From Gammaproteobacteria bacterium (GTDB lineage Bacteria; Pseudomonadota; Gammaproteobacteria; Steroidobacterales; GCA-2729495): a DNA stretch of 24,627 nt. The first letter of the stretch is position 1; the number at the start of each line of letters is the position of its first letter. The notes beneath the pieces were generated by a model. It did no database searches, had not been told where the DNA came from, and saw only the letters and a program-made list of their open reading frames with translations. A program made the translations under genes and the position numbers. Below are positions 6,093 through 14,304 of this stretch, piece by piece. The DNA lies in the NCBI GenBank assembly GCA_030429685.1, contig JAUIEY010000006.1, positions 1-24,627 of the forward strand, read 5' to 3'.

Positions 6093-7145
6093 ATGTCGAA
6101 GTACATATCATCGAGTATTTGGCAATTAGCCAGCATTGCAGTAGGAATGTTTTCTATTGCTGCACACGCCGAGCTCAGACAATTTGAAATGACCATCGAT
6201 GAGGTTGAACTTGAAGTTGCTCCCGGTTTCACCACCAAGGTTTGGGGTTTTAATGGACAGGTACCCGGGCCACTTTTCCATGTTGCAGAAGGTGATGACG
6301 TGGAAGTCGTTGTGCACAACAACACTACGTTAAATCACACGGTGCATTGGCATGGCCAATATCAACTGAACACCTGGCGCTCTGACGGCGTACCGGATGT
6401 GACCCAGAAAGGCATTGAACCAGGAGAAAGCTACACCTACAAGTTTAAAGCCATTAAAGTCGGTAGCCTCTGGTACCACTGCCATGTGAACGTGCCTGAA
6501 CATGTCGGCACCCGCGGCATGTGGGGGCCGTTTATTGTTGAACCCAAGAAGCAGTCCCGACTGGAAAAAAAGGTCACCAAAGAGGCCATCCTGATGTTTT
6601 CCGGCTGGAACCCAGAGGTCGCAGACACATACGGTGAAGGAGGTCACCCAACCGAGCCTATCAGCTATTTTTCGATTAACGGTAAATCTTTCCCCATGAC
6701 CCAGCCACTGCGGGTGAAAGAAGGTGATGTAGTCAGATTCCGGTTGTTTTCGGCAACCATTCCGGTCGCTTTTCATCCGCATGGCCACGATGCGATTGTT
6801 ACTCACAAGGACGGACTGCCAGTAGAGAACCCTTATCCTGTTGACGTGCTTAGCATGGCGCCTGGTGAACGCTATGACGTCATTATTGAAATGGACAACC
6901 CCGGGCGATGGATCACTCACGACCATTACGAACATCACGTATCAAATAATGGCAAAGAGCCCGGTGGGGCCATCTTCATTATTGAATACGAAGACATCGA
7001 AGACGATGACTGGTACGTATGGAAGGACAAGGATTATGAGCCCGACTTTTACCTCAGTGAATCACTTAAAAAACCATATGGCCTGCACAATACCGATGCC
7101 TTTAAAGGCAAAGAGGAACCGCAACGGCGGCGGCGTGGTCGTTAG
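6093..7145 (+). CDS. two-domain multicopper oxidase, NcgA/blue-copper-oxidase-like
   Basis: This 350-residue protein starts with a signal peptide ending AAHA/E. ATG 6093 is preceded by AGGAG (6078-6082); an in-frame ATG at 6042 lies inside the upstream gene and adds no signal-like sequence. Copper motifs are HWHGQ (85-89), WYHCH (128-131 with Cys130), His137 and Met143 as remaining type 1 ligands, HPHGH (228-232) and HDHYEHH (276-282). The type 1 site is in domain 1, as in the two-domain oxidase of Nitrosomonas europaea encoded by ncgA beside nirK. Substrate is unknown. The tail is odd: an acidic linker (EYEDIEDDDW) and a basic end (QRRRRGR). It is last in the nirK operon, 13 bases after the cytochrome gene. 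Confidence 0.87.
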   Translation: MSKYISSSIWQLASIAVGMFSIAAHAELRQFEMTIDEVELEVAPGFTTKVWGFNGQVPGPLFHVAEGDDVEVVVHNNTTLNHTVHWHGQYQLNTWRSDGVPDVTQKGIEPGESYTYKFKAIKVGSLWYHCHVNVPEHVGTRGMWGPFIVEPKKQSRLEKKVTKEAILMFSGWNPEVADTYGEGGHPTEPISYFSINGKSFPMTQPLRVKEGDVVRFRLFSATIPVAFHPHGHDAIVTHKDGLPVENPYPVDVLSMAPGERYDVIIEMDNPGRWITHDHYEHHVSNNGKEPGGAIFIIEYEDIEDDDWYVWKDKDYEPDFYLSESLKKPYGLHNTDAFKGKEEPQRRRRGR

Positions 7146-7166
7146 TGGCAAAGCAGCTTAGAACTT

Positions 7167-7865
7167 CTAGCCCACATTCAGGCTGACGACCGTCGGATCG
7201 ATTATTACCTCGCCGACATCCACTCCAATGATTTTCACCTCGGTATCAATGTCCATCTTGCATACATCGAGGTTGATCAGCATGTTCTCGTTGATGTCGT
7301 AGTCCACACCCACCTGATAAGCAAAGCCCGCCGAATCGCCGAGCGATATGTCGCTGGTATTAACGGTTATCGGTGTCATCAATGCTGCTGCAAGCTCTGT
7401 ACTCAACAGGTCGGCCGCGCCTGACGTCAGCTCTTCCTGGAAGAACAGCGTGTAGTTGATACCCAGACCGACATACGGCGTGAATGCAGAACTGTTGTTG
7501 AAATAGTACTGCGCACTCAGGGTCGGCGGCAGGTGCTTGGTACTACCAATAGTGCCAAGACCCACTACATCAATATCGTGATCAAAAGGCAATGCGGCCA
7601 GCAGCTCTATGCCGATATTTTTGGTAAGCATGTAAACACCATTAAATGTCAGCATGTTGTCATCCTGCACATCAATGGCCAGTCCTGTCGGATAGCTTGG
7701 CAGCAACCCGCCACCAGCGATGGTGCTGTTGCTGCTTTCGGGGTTCACGTTGGTAATACCTACCCGCGACTTGAATTTAGGCGCATCCGCGGCACCGACT
7801 CCGGTTGCCATCAGGCTGGCCAGCACCGAAAGCGCAACGCCTCTAATCATTCGTGATTTATTCAT
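7167..7865 (-). CDS. ompW: OmpW-family outer-membrane beta-barrel protein, with a stop just before its natural end
   Basis: OmpW forms a small eight-strand barrel in the outer membrane. ATG 7863-7865 is chosen because GGAAAGGAAG lies just upstream and a signal peptide follows (MIRGVALSVLASLMATGVGAA/D). Family motifs are HLPPTLSAQYYF, PYVGLGINYTLFF and GFAYQVGVDYDIN, then VCKMDIDTEV, in the order seen in E. coli OmpW. Translation ends LNVG-TAG, but the next codons in frame are AAG TTC TAA. OmpW normally ends with an aromatic sequence such as GYRF, so the TAG replaces a Tyr codon of an original LNVGYKF end. The predicted 232-residue product lacks the C-terminal Phe used by the Bam machinery. 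This may be a real mutation or a sequencing error. It is convergent with the nirK operon and divergent from fadE. Confidence 0.9.
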   Translation of the reverse strand: MNKSRMIRGVALSVLASLMATGVGAADAPKFKSRVGITNVNPESSNSTIAGGGLLPSYPTGLAIDVQDDNMLTFNGVYMLTKNIGIELLAALPFDHDIDVVGLGTIGSTKHLPPTLSAQYYFNNSSAFTPYVGLGINYTLFFQEELTSGAADLLSTELAAALMTPITVNTSDISLGDSAGFAYQVGVDYDINENMLINLDVCKMDIDTEVKIIGVDVGEVIIDPTVVSLNVG

Positions 7866-8029
7866 GCTTCCTTTCCTTGTATACCTGCGACCGGCAAAAA
7901 CGGCCCATCTCCGGTGCCAATTTATGCCTTCCTGCCCGCCGGTCTGCATCCGGTAACTCCGCAAGGCCGCTGTGGCAACTACTTATAAAGGCGTACTTGC
8001 AGGTGCCTGGCATACGGTATGATGGGTAC

Positions 8030-10471
8030 ATGAGTGAGTTTCTGTTCGGCCTATTCTGGCTATTGCTGTTTCTGACCGTACCGGTGACCATGGCATACCG
8101 GCGCGTTGATCTCGGCAGCTCCACCCTGGCTATCGGCGGCGCGCTGCTGGTTTACTCGCTGATCGGCTACGGACCCTGGTTCTGGTTTTTGCTGTTGTGG
8201 ATTTTTTACGCGGTGCTGGTGGTTATCAATTTCACCGATTTCCGCCGCGAACGCATCACTGCGCAGCTGTTTGACGTATACAAATCGATGGTACCGGCGA
8301 TCTCCGATACCGAGAGAGAGGCGCTGGAAACCGGCTCCGTATCATGGGACGGTGAACTGTTCACCGGTCTGCCTGACTGGGCTAACCTGATGTCACTGCC
8401 GGCGCCGCAGCTCAGCGATGCCGAGCAGGCCTTTCTGGATGGCCCGGTCGAAAAACTCTGCGCCATGCTCGATGACTGGCAAATCACTCATGAACTGGGT
8501 GACCTGCCGCCGGAAGTCTGGGACTACATGAAGCAGGAACGCTTCTTCGCCATGATCATCCCGGAAGAGTACGGCGGGCTGGGTTTCTCGGCAGTCGCCA
8601 ACTCCGCCGTGCTGGCCAAGATTTGCAGCCGCTCGGTGGTGGCCGCCACTACCGTTGGCGTCCCCAACTCCCTGGGTCCCGGCGAGCTGCTGATCCACTA
8701 CGGCACCGACGCACAGAAAAAACACTGGCTGCCGCGCCTGGCTGCCGGCGATGAGATCCCCTGCTTTGCACTCACGGCACCGCGGGCAGGTTCCGATGCC
8801 GGTTCTATTCCCGACACCGGCATCGTCTGCAAAGGCGAGTGGGAAGGCAAGGAAATTACCGGCATACGCCTGAACTGGGACAAGCGCTACATCACGCTGG
8901 CACCGGTCGCCACCGTGGTCGGTCTGGCCTTCAAACTATACGACCCGGAGCATCTAATCGGTGACCGGGATGCCTATGGCATTACTGCAGCATTAATTCC
9001 GGCTGATACCCCCGGCGTCGTCACCGGCCGTCGGCATCTGCCACTGAACACGCCGTTCCAGAATGGCCCCACCCAGGGCAAGGACGTATTTGTGCCGCTG
9101 GACTTTATTATCGGTGGCGTTGAGCGTGCCGGGCAGGGCTGGAAGATGCTCATGGAGCAGCTTGCTGCGGGCCGCGCGATTTCCCTGCCATCCGAATCGC
9201 AGGGCAGCTCGCAGGCTGCGATATATGCATCGGGCGCCTACTGCCGCATCCGCAAGCAATTCGGCCTGCCGATCGCCAAATTCGAAGGCGTCGAAGAAGT
9301 GCTGGCGCGCATGGCCGGTCATACCTACATCATGAATGCCGGTATCGGCTGCACCATGGCAGCCATCAAGCAGGGCGAAATACCCGCGGTACCGTCTGCC
9401 ATCATGAAATACCACTGCACCGAAATGGGCCGCATGGTCGGCAATGATGCGATGGATGTGCAGGGCGGCAAGGCGATTATCCTCGGCCCGGAGAACTACC
9501 TGGGCAGTGCCTATGACTCCATACCGATCAGCATTACCGTGGAAGGCGCCAACATCCTGACTCGCAGCCTGATTATTTTCGGCCAGGGTGCGGTGCGCTG
9601 CCATCCCTTCGTGTTTGATGAAATGCAGGCGGCCGCAAACCCCGACTATGAAGCCGGGCTGCGCGACTTCGACAACCTGCTGTTCCGGCATATCGGCGTG
9701 GCGCTCAGCAATGCGGCACGGGCGTTTGTCATGGCACTGACCCATGCGCGTTACACGGATGTGCCACGCCAGGGCCCGACCAAGCGCTATTTCCAGCATA
9801 TCAACCGCTACAGCGCGGCTTTCGCCCTGGCAGCCGATACCTCCATGCTGATGCTGGGCGGCGACCTGAAGCGCAAGGAAACCCTGAGCGCACGACTCGG
9901 CGATGTATTCAGTTATATCTACCTCGCCAGCATGGTGCTGAAGCACTATGAAGATCAGGGGTCACCCGAAGAGGATCTGCCGCTGGTGGAATGGTCCTGT
10001 CGCACTCTCTTGTATAAAGCCCAGGAACAGTTGCACGGGCTGCTGCGTAACTTCCCGAATCGCTTTGTCGCCGGCGTACTGCGGCTGCTGATTTTCCCGC
10101 GCGGCCGCACCTACCACGCGCCGGCCGATGACCTTGGCAAACAGATCGTTGCGCTGCTGACCAGGCCGACGCCGGCGCGCGAACGACTCAGCGCCGGCAT
10201 ATATAAGGGCGACGACCCGCGCAACATGCTGCGGCGCCTGCAAAAAGTGCTGGAACAGGTGGAAAGTAACGCGCCACTGAGCCGTAAGCTGGCCGATGCG
10301 GTGCGCAGCAAACTGGTGAATGGCGAAGATGAGGTGGCCGCCATTCATGCGGCGCGGGAAGCCGGCATCCTCAGTGAAGACGAGGCTGCCAGCCTGCTGG
10401 CGCAGGATGAGGCCGTCATGGCAATGATCCGGGTGGATGATTTCGCGCCCGAAGCATTGCGGCGCGGCTGA
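8030..10471 (+). CDS. fadE: acyl-CoA dehydrogenase FadE
   Basis: FadE catalyses the first, FAD-dependent step of fatty acid beta-oxidation. The 813 residues match the E. coli enzyme (814) almost exactly. Two hydrophobic N-terminal segments (about 3-22 and 32-65) are followed by the ACAD core, with DLPPEVWDYMKQERFFAMII, TVGVPNSLGPGELL, CFALTAPRAGSDAG, PLNTPFQNGPTQGKDVFVP and ITVEGANILTRSLI. A FadE-type C-terminal domain with NFPNRFVAG follows, ending DDFAPEALRRG; it lacks the short tail of the E. coli protein. The open frame reaches back to 7853, but that extension overlaps ompW. ATG 8030 gives the family start MSEFLFGLFWLLL, although its Shine-Dalgarno is poor. It stands divergent from ompW with 164 bases between. 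Confidence 0.95.
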   Translation: MSEFLFGLFWLLLFLTVPVTMAYRRVDLGSSTLAIGGALLVYSLIGYGPWFWFLLLWIFYAVLVVINFTDFRRERITAQLFDVYKSMVPAISDTEREALETGSVSWDGELFTGLPDWANLMSLPAPQLSDAEQAFLDGPVEKLCAMLDDWQITHELGDLPPEVWDYMKQERFFAMIIPEEYGGLGFSAVANSAVLAKICSRSVVAATTVGVPNSLGPGELLIHYGTDAQKKHWLPRLAAGDEIPCFALTAPRAGSDAGSIPDTGIVCKGEWEGKEITGIRLNWDKRYITLAPVATVVGLAFKLYDPEHLIGDRDAYGITAALIPADTPGVVTGRRHLPLNTPFQNGPTQGKDVFVPLDFIIGGVERAGQGWKMLMEQLAAGRAISLPSESQGSSQAAIYASGAYCRIRKQFGLPIAKFEGVEEVLARMAGHTYIMNAGIGCTMAAIKQGEIPAVPSAIMKYHCTEMGRMVGNDAMDVQGGKAIILGPENYLGSAYDSIPISITVEGANILTRSLIIFGQGAVRCHPFVFDEMQAAANPDYEAGLRDFDNLLFRHIGVALSNAARAFVMALTHARYTDVPRQGPTKRYFQHINRYSAAFALAADTSMLMLGGDLKRKETLSARLGDVFSYIYLASMVLKHYEDQGSPEEDLPLVEWSCRTLLYKAQEQLHGLLRNFPNRFVAGVLRLLIFPRGRTYHAPADDLGKQIVALLTRPTPARERLSAGIYKGDDPRNMLRRLQKVLEQVESNAPLSRKLADAVRSKLVNGEDEVAAIHAAREAGILSEDEAASLLAQDEAVMAMIRVDDFAPEALRRG

Positions 10472-10541
10472 TCCGGCCGGCCATGACAGCGTCGGACAGA
10501 CGGGGTAACATCCGCCACCTGTCTACATCCGGGGGCTAACA

Positions 10542-11009
10542 ATGAACTTCGCCAAAGCTTTGTCCACGCTGCTTTGCGTCCTGTGGCTGACCGCCTGCGG
10601 CGGTCCGGACAGCAACGCGCCCGCGCCCGCCGCGGCGCCTGCTGCCAGCCCGGCAACGGCAGCCGTCGCCACTGGCCGCGTATATATAGTGAGCCCCACC
10701 GACGGCGCCGAAGTCAGCTCACCGGTCACCGTGTCTTTTGGTATTGAGGGCTTCAGTGTGGCCCCGGCCGGCACTTACGACCCGAATACCGGCCACCACC
10801 ACCTGCTGATTGACACCGGGCTGCCGCCGCTGGACCAGCCCATACCGGCAGATGCGCAGCACGTGCATTTCGGCAAAGGTCAGACGGAAACCACGCTCGA
10901 ACTCGCCCCGGGCAGTCACACGCTGCAACTGCTGCTGGGCGACGGCAATCATGTCCCCCACCAGCCGCCGCTGGCTTCAGATATCATCACCATCACGGTG
11001 AGCGAATAA
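10542..11009 (+). CDS. DUF4399 lipoprotein
   Basis: This is a 155-residue protein with a lipoprotein signal: hydrophobic ALSTLLCVLWLTAC, the Cys at 19 being the lipidation site. An Ala/Pro-rich linker comes next, then a DUF4399 domain with VYIVSPTDGAEVSSPVTV, the histidine run GHHHLLID, and FGKGQTETTLELAPGSHTLQLLLGDGNHVPH near the end. A GGGGG tract lies upstream of ATG 10542. The domain's function is unknown; its conserved histidines suggest metal binding, which is inference. It sits 70 bases after fadE and 13 bases before mvaS, so it may share a transcript with either. Confidence 0.85.
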   Translation: MNFAKALSTLLCVLWLTACGGPDSNAPAPAAAPAASPATAAVATGRVYIVSPTDGAEVSSPVTVSFGIEGFSVAPAGTYDPNTGHHHLLIDTGLPPLDQPIPADAQHVHFGKGQTETTLELAPGSHTLQLLLGDGNHVPHQPPLASDIITITVSE

Positions 11010-11022
11010 ATCTTTTGCCAGC

Positions 11023-12480
11023 ATGAGCAAGACCTCTATCGGTATCAGCGGTATGGCGGTGTATGTGCCGCCATTTCGCGTTGACCTGCAGACCTGGTGT
11101 GACTGGAGCGGCGCAGACCGCAACAAAGTCAGGGATGTGGTCGGCAGCGGATTTCGTCTGCCCGGCCCCCGGCAGGGCGTCTACACCATGGCGGCAAACG
11201 CCATCCTCAAGCTGGTGGAGCGCTACGACGTGGATACCTCGCAGGTGCGCTTTCTCGGCCTGGGAACTGAATCCAGCACCGACAATTCCGCCGGTGCCAT
11301 CATTGTCAAAGGCATGGTGGACGACGCGCTCCGGCAGCAGGGCAAGGCACCGATATCCCGCAACTGCGAGGTTCCGGAGTTCAAACATGCCTGCCTCGGC
11401 GGCGTCTACGCGATCAAGAACGCGCTGCGCTTTTTGCAGACCGACGGGCAGAATGCCAAAGCCATCGTCGTCTGTTCCGACATCGCACTTTACGAACAAG
11501 GCAGCAGCGGCGAACCGACCCAGGGTTCCGGTGCAGTCGCAATACTGCTGGAAGCCGATCCGGCTATCGCAACCATAGACCTGCGCCATGCAGGCAATGC
11601 GTCAGACTATCGCGTGGTCGACTTCCGCAAACCGATTCAATATACCAACGGCGATGGCCGTACCTATGCCTGCACCAATATCCCGGTGTTCAACGGCCGC
11701 TACTCTGCATCCTGTTATGTTGACGAATTGCTGGCCGCACTGGATGACATGTATGGGCGGCGCAACCTGGATGGCAACTGCTACATGCGCGAACTCAGCG
11801 CGGTGTTCATGCATCGTCCGTTCAAACGCATGCCGGAGAATGGCTGGGGCATGGCCTGGCTGTTCAGCCTGGAAGGTGAGGAGCATGCCGATGAATTGCG
11901 CGGCTACGCCGCAGCGGCGGGTGTGGACTTCGATGCACTGCGCGGAGAAATTCAGAACCGGCCGCAGCTCAGCGAATTCGGCGTGCAGGAGCGCATCGCC
12001 GAGAACGCTTTCCCGCTGGTCAGCAAAGTACTGCGCAGTTTTCGCAACGACCCTGCCTACAACGAAATCATCCGCGACAAAATGCGCCTCGGCTGCTCGA
12101 CCATGGTAGAACTCGGCAATCTATACACTGGCGCGCTGCCAGCCTGGTTCGCGGCCGGCCTGGAACAGGCGGCCAATGAATCTCTGCAACTGGCCGGCAA
12201 GGAAATCCTGTTGTTCGGCTACGGCAGCGGTGATGCGGCCGAGGCCATGCCGGTTGTGCTGGTCCCGGGCTGGGAACAGGCGGCGGCCCGCATTGATATG
12301 GCCGGCGCAATGGCCGGCGCAATTGAACTGAGCGAAGAGCAGTACCGGCTGTTGCATGCCGGCAGCACGGCCGATCTGGACTACCAGCCCCGCGATGAGT
12401 TCATCGTCGAACGCGTGGGTGCAGCCAGCGGCGCCCAGTTTCAGGACAAGGGCATCGAATACTATCGCTTTGTGGACTGA
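11023..12480 (+). CDS. mvaS: hydroxymethylglutaryl-CoA synthase
   Basis: HMG-CoA synthase joins acetyl-CoA and acetoacetyl-CoA in the committed entry to the mevalonate route. In this 485-residue protein the catalytic triad can be placed. Glu83 is in LGTESSTDNSAG, the acyl-bearing Cys124 in FKHACLGGVYA, and His264 in FMHRPFKRMPENGWG. The N-terminus IGISGMAVYVPPFRVD is typical. The enzyme is longer than many bacterial MvaS proteins, and the MPENGW stretch after the His is unusual. The alternative, an HMG-ACP synthase of a polyketide cluster, is unlikely because no polyketide genes are near and mvaD and phosphomevalonate kinase lie 4-6 kb away. HMG-CoA reductase is not in the window. No strong Shine-Dalgarno precedes ATG 11023. 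Confidence 0.9.
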   Translation: MSKTSIGISGMAVYVPPFRVDLQTWCDWSGADRNKVRDVVGSGFRLPGPRQGVYTMAANAILKLVERYDVDTSQVRFLGLGTESSTDNSAGAIIVKGMVDDALRQQGKAPISRNCEVPEFKHACLGGVYAIKNALRFLQTDGQNAKAIVVCSDIALYEQGSSGEPTQGSGAVAILLEADPAIATIDLRHAGNASDYRVVDFRKPIQYTNGDGRTYACTNIPVFNGRYSASCYVDELLAALDDMYGRRNLDGNCYMRELSAVFMHRPFKRMPENGWGMAWLFSLEGEEHADELRGYAAAAGVDFDALRGEIQNRPQLSEFGVQERIAENAFPLVSKVLRSFRNDPAYNEIIRDKMRLGCSTMVELGNLYTGALPAWFAAGLEQAANESLQLAGKEILLFGYGSGDAAEAMPVVLVPGWEQAAARIDMAGAMAGAIELSEEQYRLLHAGSTADLDYQPRDEFIVERVGAASGAQFQDKGIEYYRFVD

Positions 12481-12510
12481 AGTCCGCGGCGACCGGCGCC
12501 ACCGCCGCAA

Positions 12511-13023
12511 TCATTCCTCGTATTTTTCCACGCGCTGCGCGGCAAGCCGGTACACCGAATCGGCTACCTGACCGAAATAGGGTTTAACCTGCATCTCGCC
12601 GATGATCCAGTATGGATCCCAGGTGTTGGTCAGCTCATAGGGTTCGTCAAGCGTGACATAGACAATCTGGTTCGGCGGCGGCGGCGGCACGTGTATACAG
12701 GCGCCAAAATAGGGCACCAGCAAAAATTCGCTCAGCATACCGCCCTCGTCCGACTCGAGCGGCACAATAAAGCCGGGCAGTTTGACGAATTTGCCGTCCA
12801 GAGCTTCGACAGGCCGAGTGTAATCCCAACCGCCCAGCATTTCCTCATCATGCAACATTGAGGCAGTTTCATCAGGACTACGCAAACCGGATTTACGTGG
12901 CAGCTCCTTTTGCGCAACCATCGCATCCCACATCAACAGCTCCGGCTCCTGGCTATATGCCGGGGCTGCAATACTGCCAAGCACCAGCACTGCCGCAAGT
13001 TGCCGAATCATTAAACGATACAT
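12511..13023 (-). CDS. DUF3299 exported protein of the ZrgA-type operon
   Basis: This 170-residue protein starts at ATG 13023, with AGGAG six bases upstream. A signal peptide (MIRQLAAVLVLGSIAAPAYSQ) is followed by the DUF3299 core: PGFIVPLESDEGG, FLLVPYFGACIHVPPPPPNQ and EPYELTNTWDPYWIIGEMQ. The CIHVPPPPPNQ motif is diagnostic. Function is unknown, but DUF3299 genes are found beside DUF2796 and MacB-type ABC genes, as here. It lies nine bases after the permease gene in a minus-strand operon, which points to a periplasmic accessory role in metal handling (inference). It is convergent with mvaS across a 30-base gap. Confidence 0.88.
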   Translation of the reverse strand: MYRLMIRQLAAVLVLGSIAAPAYSQEPELLMWDAMVAQKELPRKSGLRSPDETASMLHDEEMLGGWDYTRPVEALDGKFVKLPGFIVPLESDEGGMLSEFLLVPYFGACIHVPPPPPNQIVYVTLDEPYELTNTWDPYWIIGEMQVKPYFGQVADSVYRLAAQRVEKYEE

Positions 13024-13032
13024 CTCTTACTC

Positions 13033-14304
13033 CTATACACGGATGGTCAGTCCGTCAGCCAGCGCATTCCGATAGGCTCGCCATGCCGGCCAGAGACTGA
13101 CAACAATTGCTGCCGCAACCACCACTAAAGCAATTAACCATTCAAAAGCGCCCGGCCACTGGACCTCGACAAATATTCCGAAGCGCTGCTCCAGCATGGG
13201 CGCAGCCACCGCTGTCAGGCCGATAATCAGGGCCATGCCCGCCAGCGCACCGGCCGCCGCCAGTAATGCACTCTCGGTCACCAGCAACAGCAGCACGTGC
13301 CAGGGCCGTGCGCCAATGGCCCGCAGTATGGCCATTTCCCGGCGCCGCTCATTCAGACTGGTCAGTATCGCGGAAAGCATGCCGATCAGACCGGCAATCA
13401 CGACACAAATACTGACTGCCAGTAGTGTGATTTCAACCACGCGGATAAGTTCCCAGAGTTGCTGCAACGTTACCCCGGGAATAATCGCCAGCAGCGGCTC
13501 CTCTTTGTATTCGTTGATGTCCCGGAGCAGGCCAAAGGCGGCAACGCGCGATTTCAGGCCAAGCAGGAATGCGGTAATGGCCTCCGGCTGTAACTCCATC
13601 TGCAGCGCCTGTTGCGCTGAAACCGATTGCCCCGGCAGCCGCATCCCGCTCTGCCAGTCAATATGGATGGCTTCGATTCCTTCCAGCGTGACGTGGACAG
13701 TGCGATCAACAGGAGTGCCGGTCTTTTTGAGAATGCCGGTAACGATAAAGGGCTTGTCGTCGTGCTCGACAAAGCTGGTAGAACCGGCCCCATGCGCTAT
13801 GACAATTTTGTCGCCGATGGCGTAGTCAAGCTCGGCAGCCACATCAGCTCCGAGCACGGCGTCGAATACGCCGTCAAACGGCTCACCGGCGATAAACTCC
13901 AGCGTTCGGGTGCGAGAATATTTATAGAACCGGAAATAGTCCTGGTTGGTGCCCATCACCCGGAAACCCCGATGTGAATCACCCAGTGATATGGGAATGG
14001 CCCACTCGACCACCGGCCGGGAGGTGATGTCCTGATAACTCTCCCAGCTTATGTTGTTGGTCGCATTGCCGATACGAAACACCGAGTAAAGCAGCAAATT
14101 GATATCGCCGCCCCTGGCTCCCACGATTAAATCGGTGCCCGAAATAGTACTGGCAAAACTGCTGCGAGCTTCCGTGCGGATGCGCTCGACACCAATCAGC
14201 AACGCAATGCTGATCGCTATGGACAGCACCGTCAGCAACGCCGTCGAGGCACGGTTGCGCAGACTCTTGTGCGCCAGGCTGCCAATGATCGACAAACTAC
14301 CCAT
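13033..14304 (-). CDS. ABC transporter permease, MacB/FtsX type
   Basis: The 423 residues have the MacB/LolC-type layout. There is an N-terminal membrane segment (ASTALLTVLSIAISIALLIGV), a large periplasmic domain (about 45-270), then three C-terminal helices. The cytoplasmic loop between the first two of these contains ERRREMAILRAIGARPW, the usual coupling motif of FtsX-like permeases. The first 8 bases overlap the end of the ATPase gene, so the two are coupled. In the Vibrio cholerae zrgABCDE locus, ABC proteins accompany ZrgA in zinc acquisition. A similar role is inferred here from neighbours; the MacB-type fold is more often linked to export or mechanotransmission than to uptake. Confidence 0.9.
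   Translation of the reverse strand: MGSLSIIGSLAHKSLRNRASTALLTVLSIAISIALLIGVERIRTEARSSFASTISGTDLIVGARGGDINLLLYSVFRIGNATNNISWESYQDITSRPVVEWAIPISLGDSHRGFRVMGTNQDYFRFYKYSRTRTLEFIAGEPFDGVFDAVLGADVAAELDYAIGDKIVIAHGAGSTSFVEHDDKPFIVTGILKKTGTPVDRTVHVTLEGIEAIHIDWQSGMRLPGQSVSAQQALQMELQPEAITAFLLGLKSRVAAFGLLRDINEYKEEPLLAIIPGVTLQQLWELIRVVEITLLAVSICVVIAGLIGMLSAILTSLNERRREMAILRAIGARPWHVLLLLVTESALLAAAGALAGMALIIGLTAVAAPMLEQRFGIFVEVQWPGAFEWLIALVVVAAAIVVSLWPAWRAYRNALADGLTIRV

Noticed and set aside
7997..8023. TTGCAG and TATGAT as a sigma-70 promoter for fadE
   Set aside because: Spacing is only 15 bases, and the -10 would sit seven bases before the ATG, leaving no leader; too weak to list.
8993..9946. 317-codon minus-strand open frame inside fadE
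   Set aside because: It is fully antisense to a well-conserved gene and has no recognisable motif.
12486..12508. GC-rich dyad between mvaS and DUF3299, considered as a bidirectional terminator
   Set aside because: The stem is short (GCGGCG/CGCCGC), no U-tract follows on either strand, and such dyads are common by chance in GC-rich sequence.
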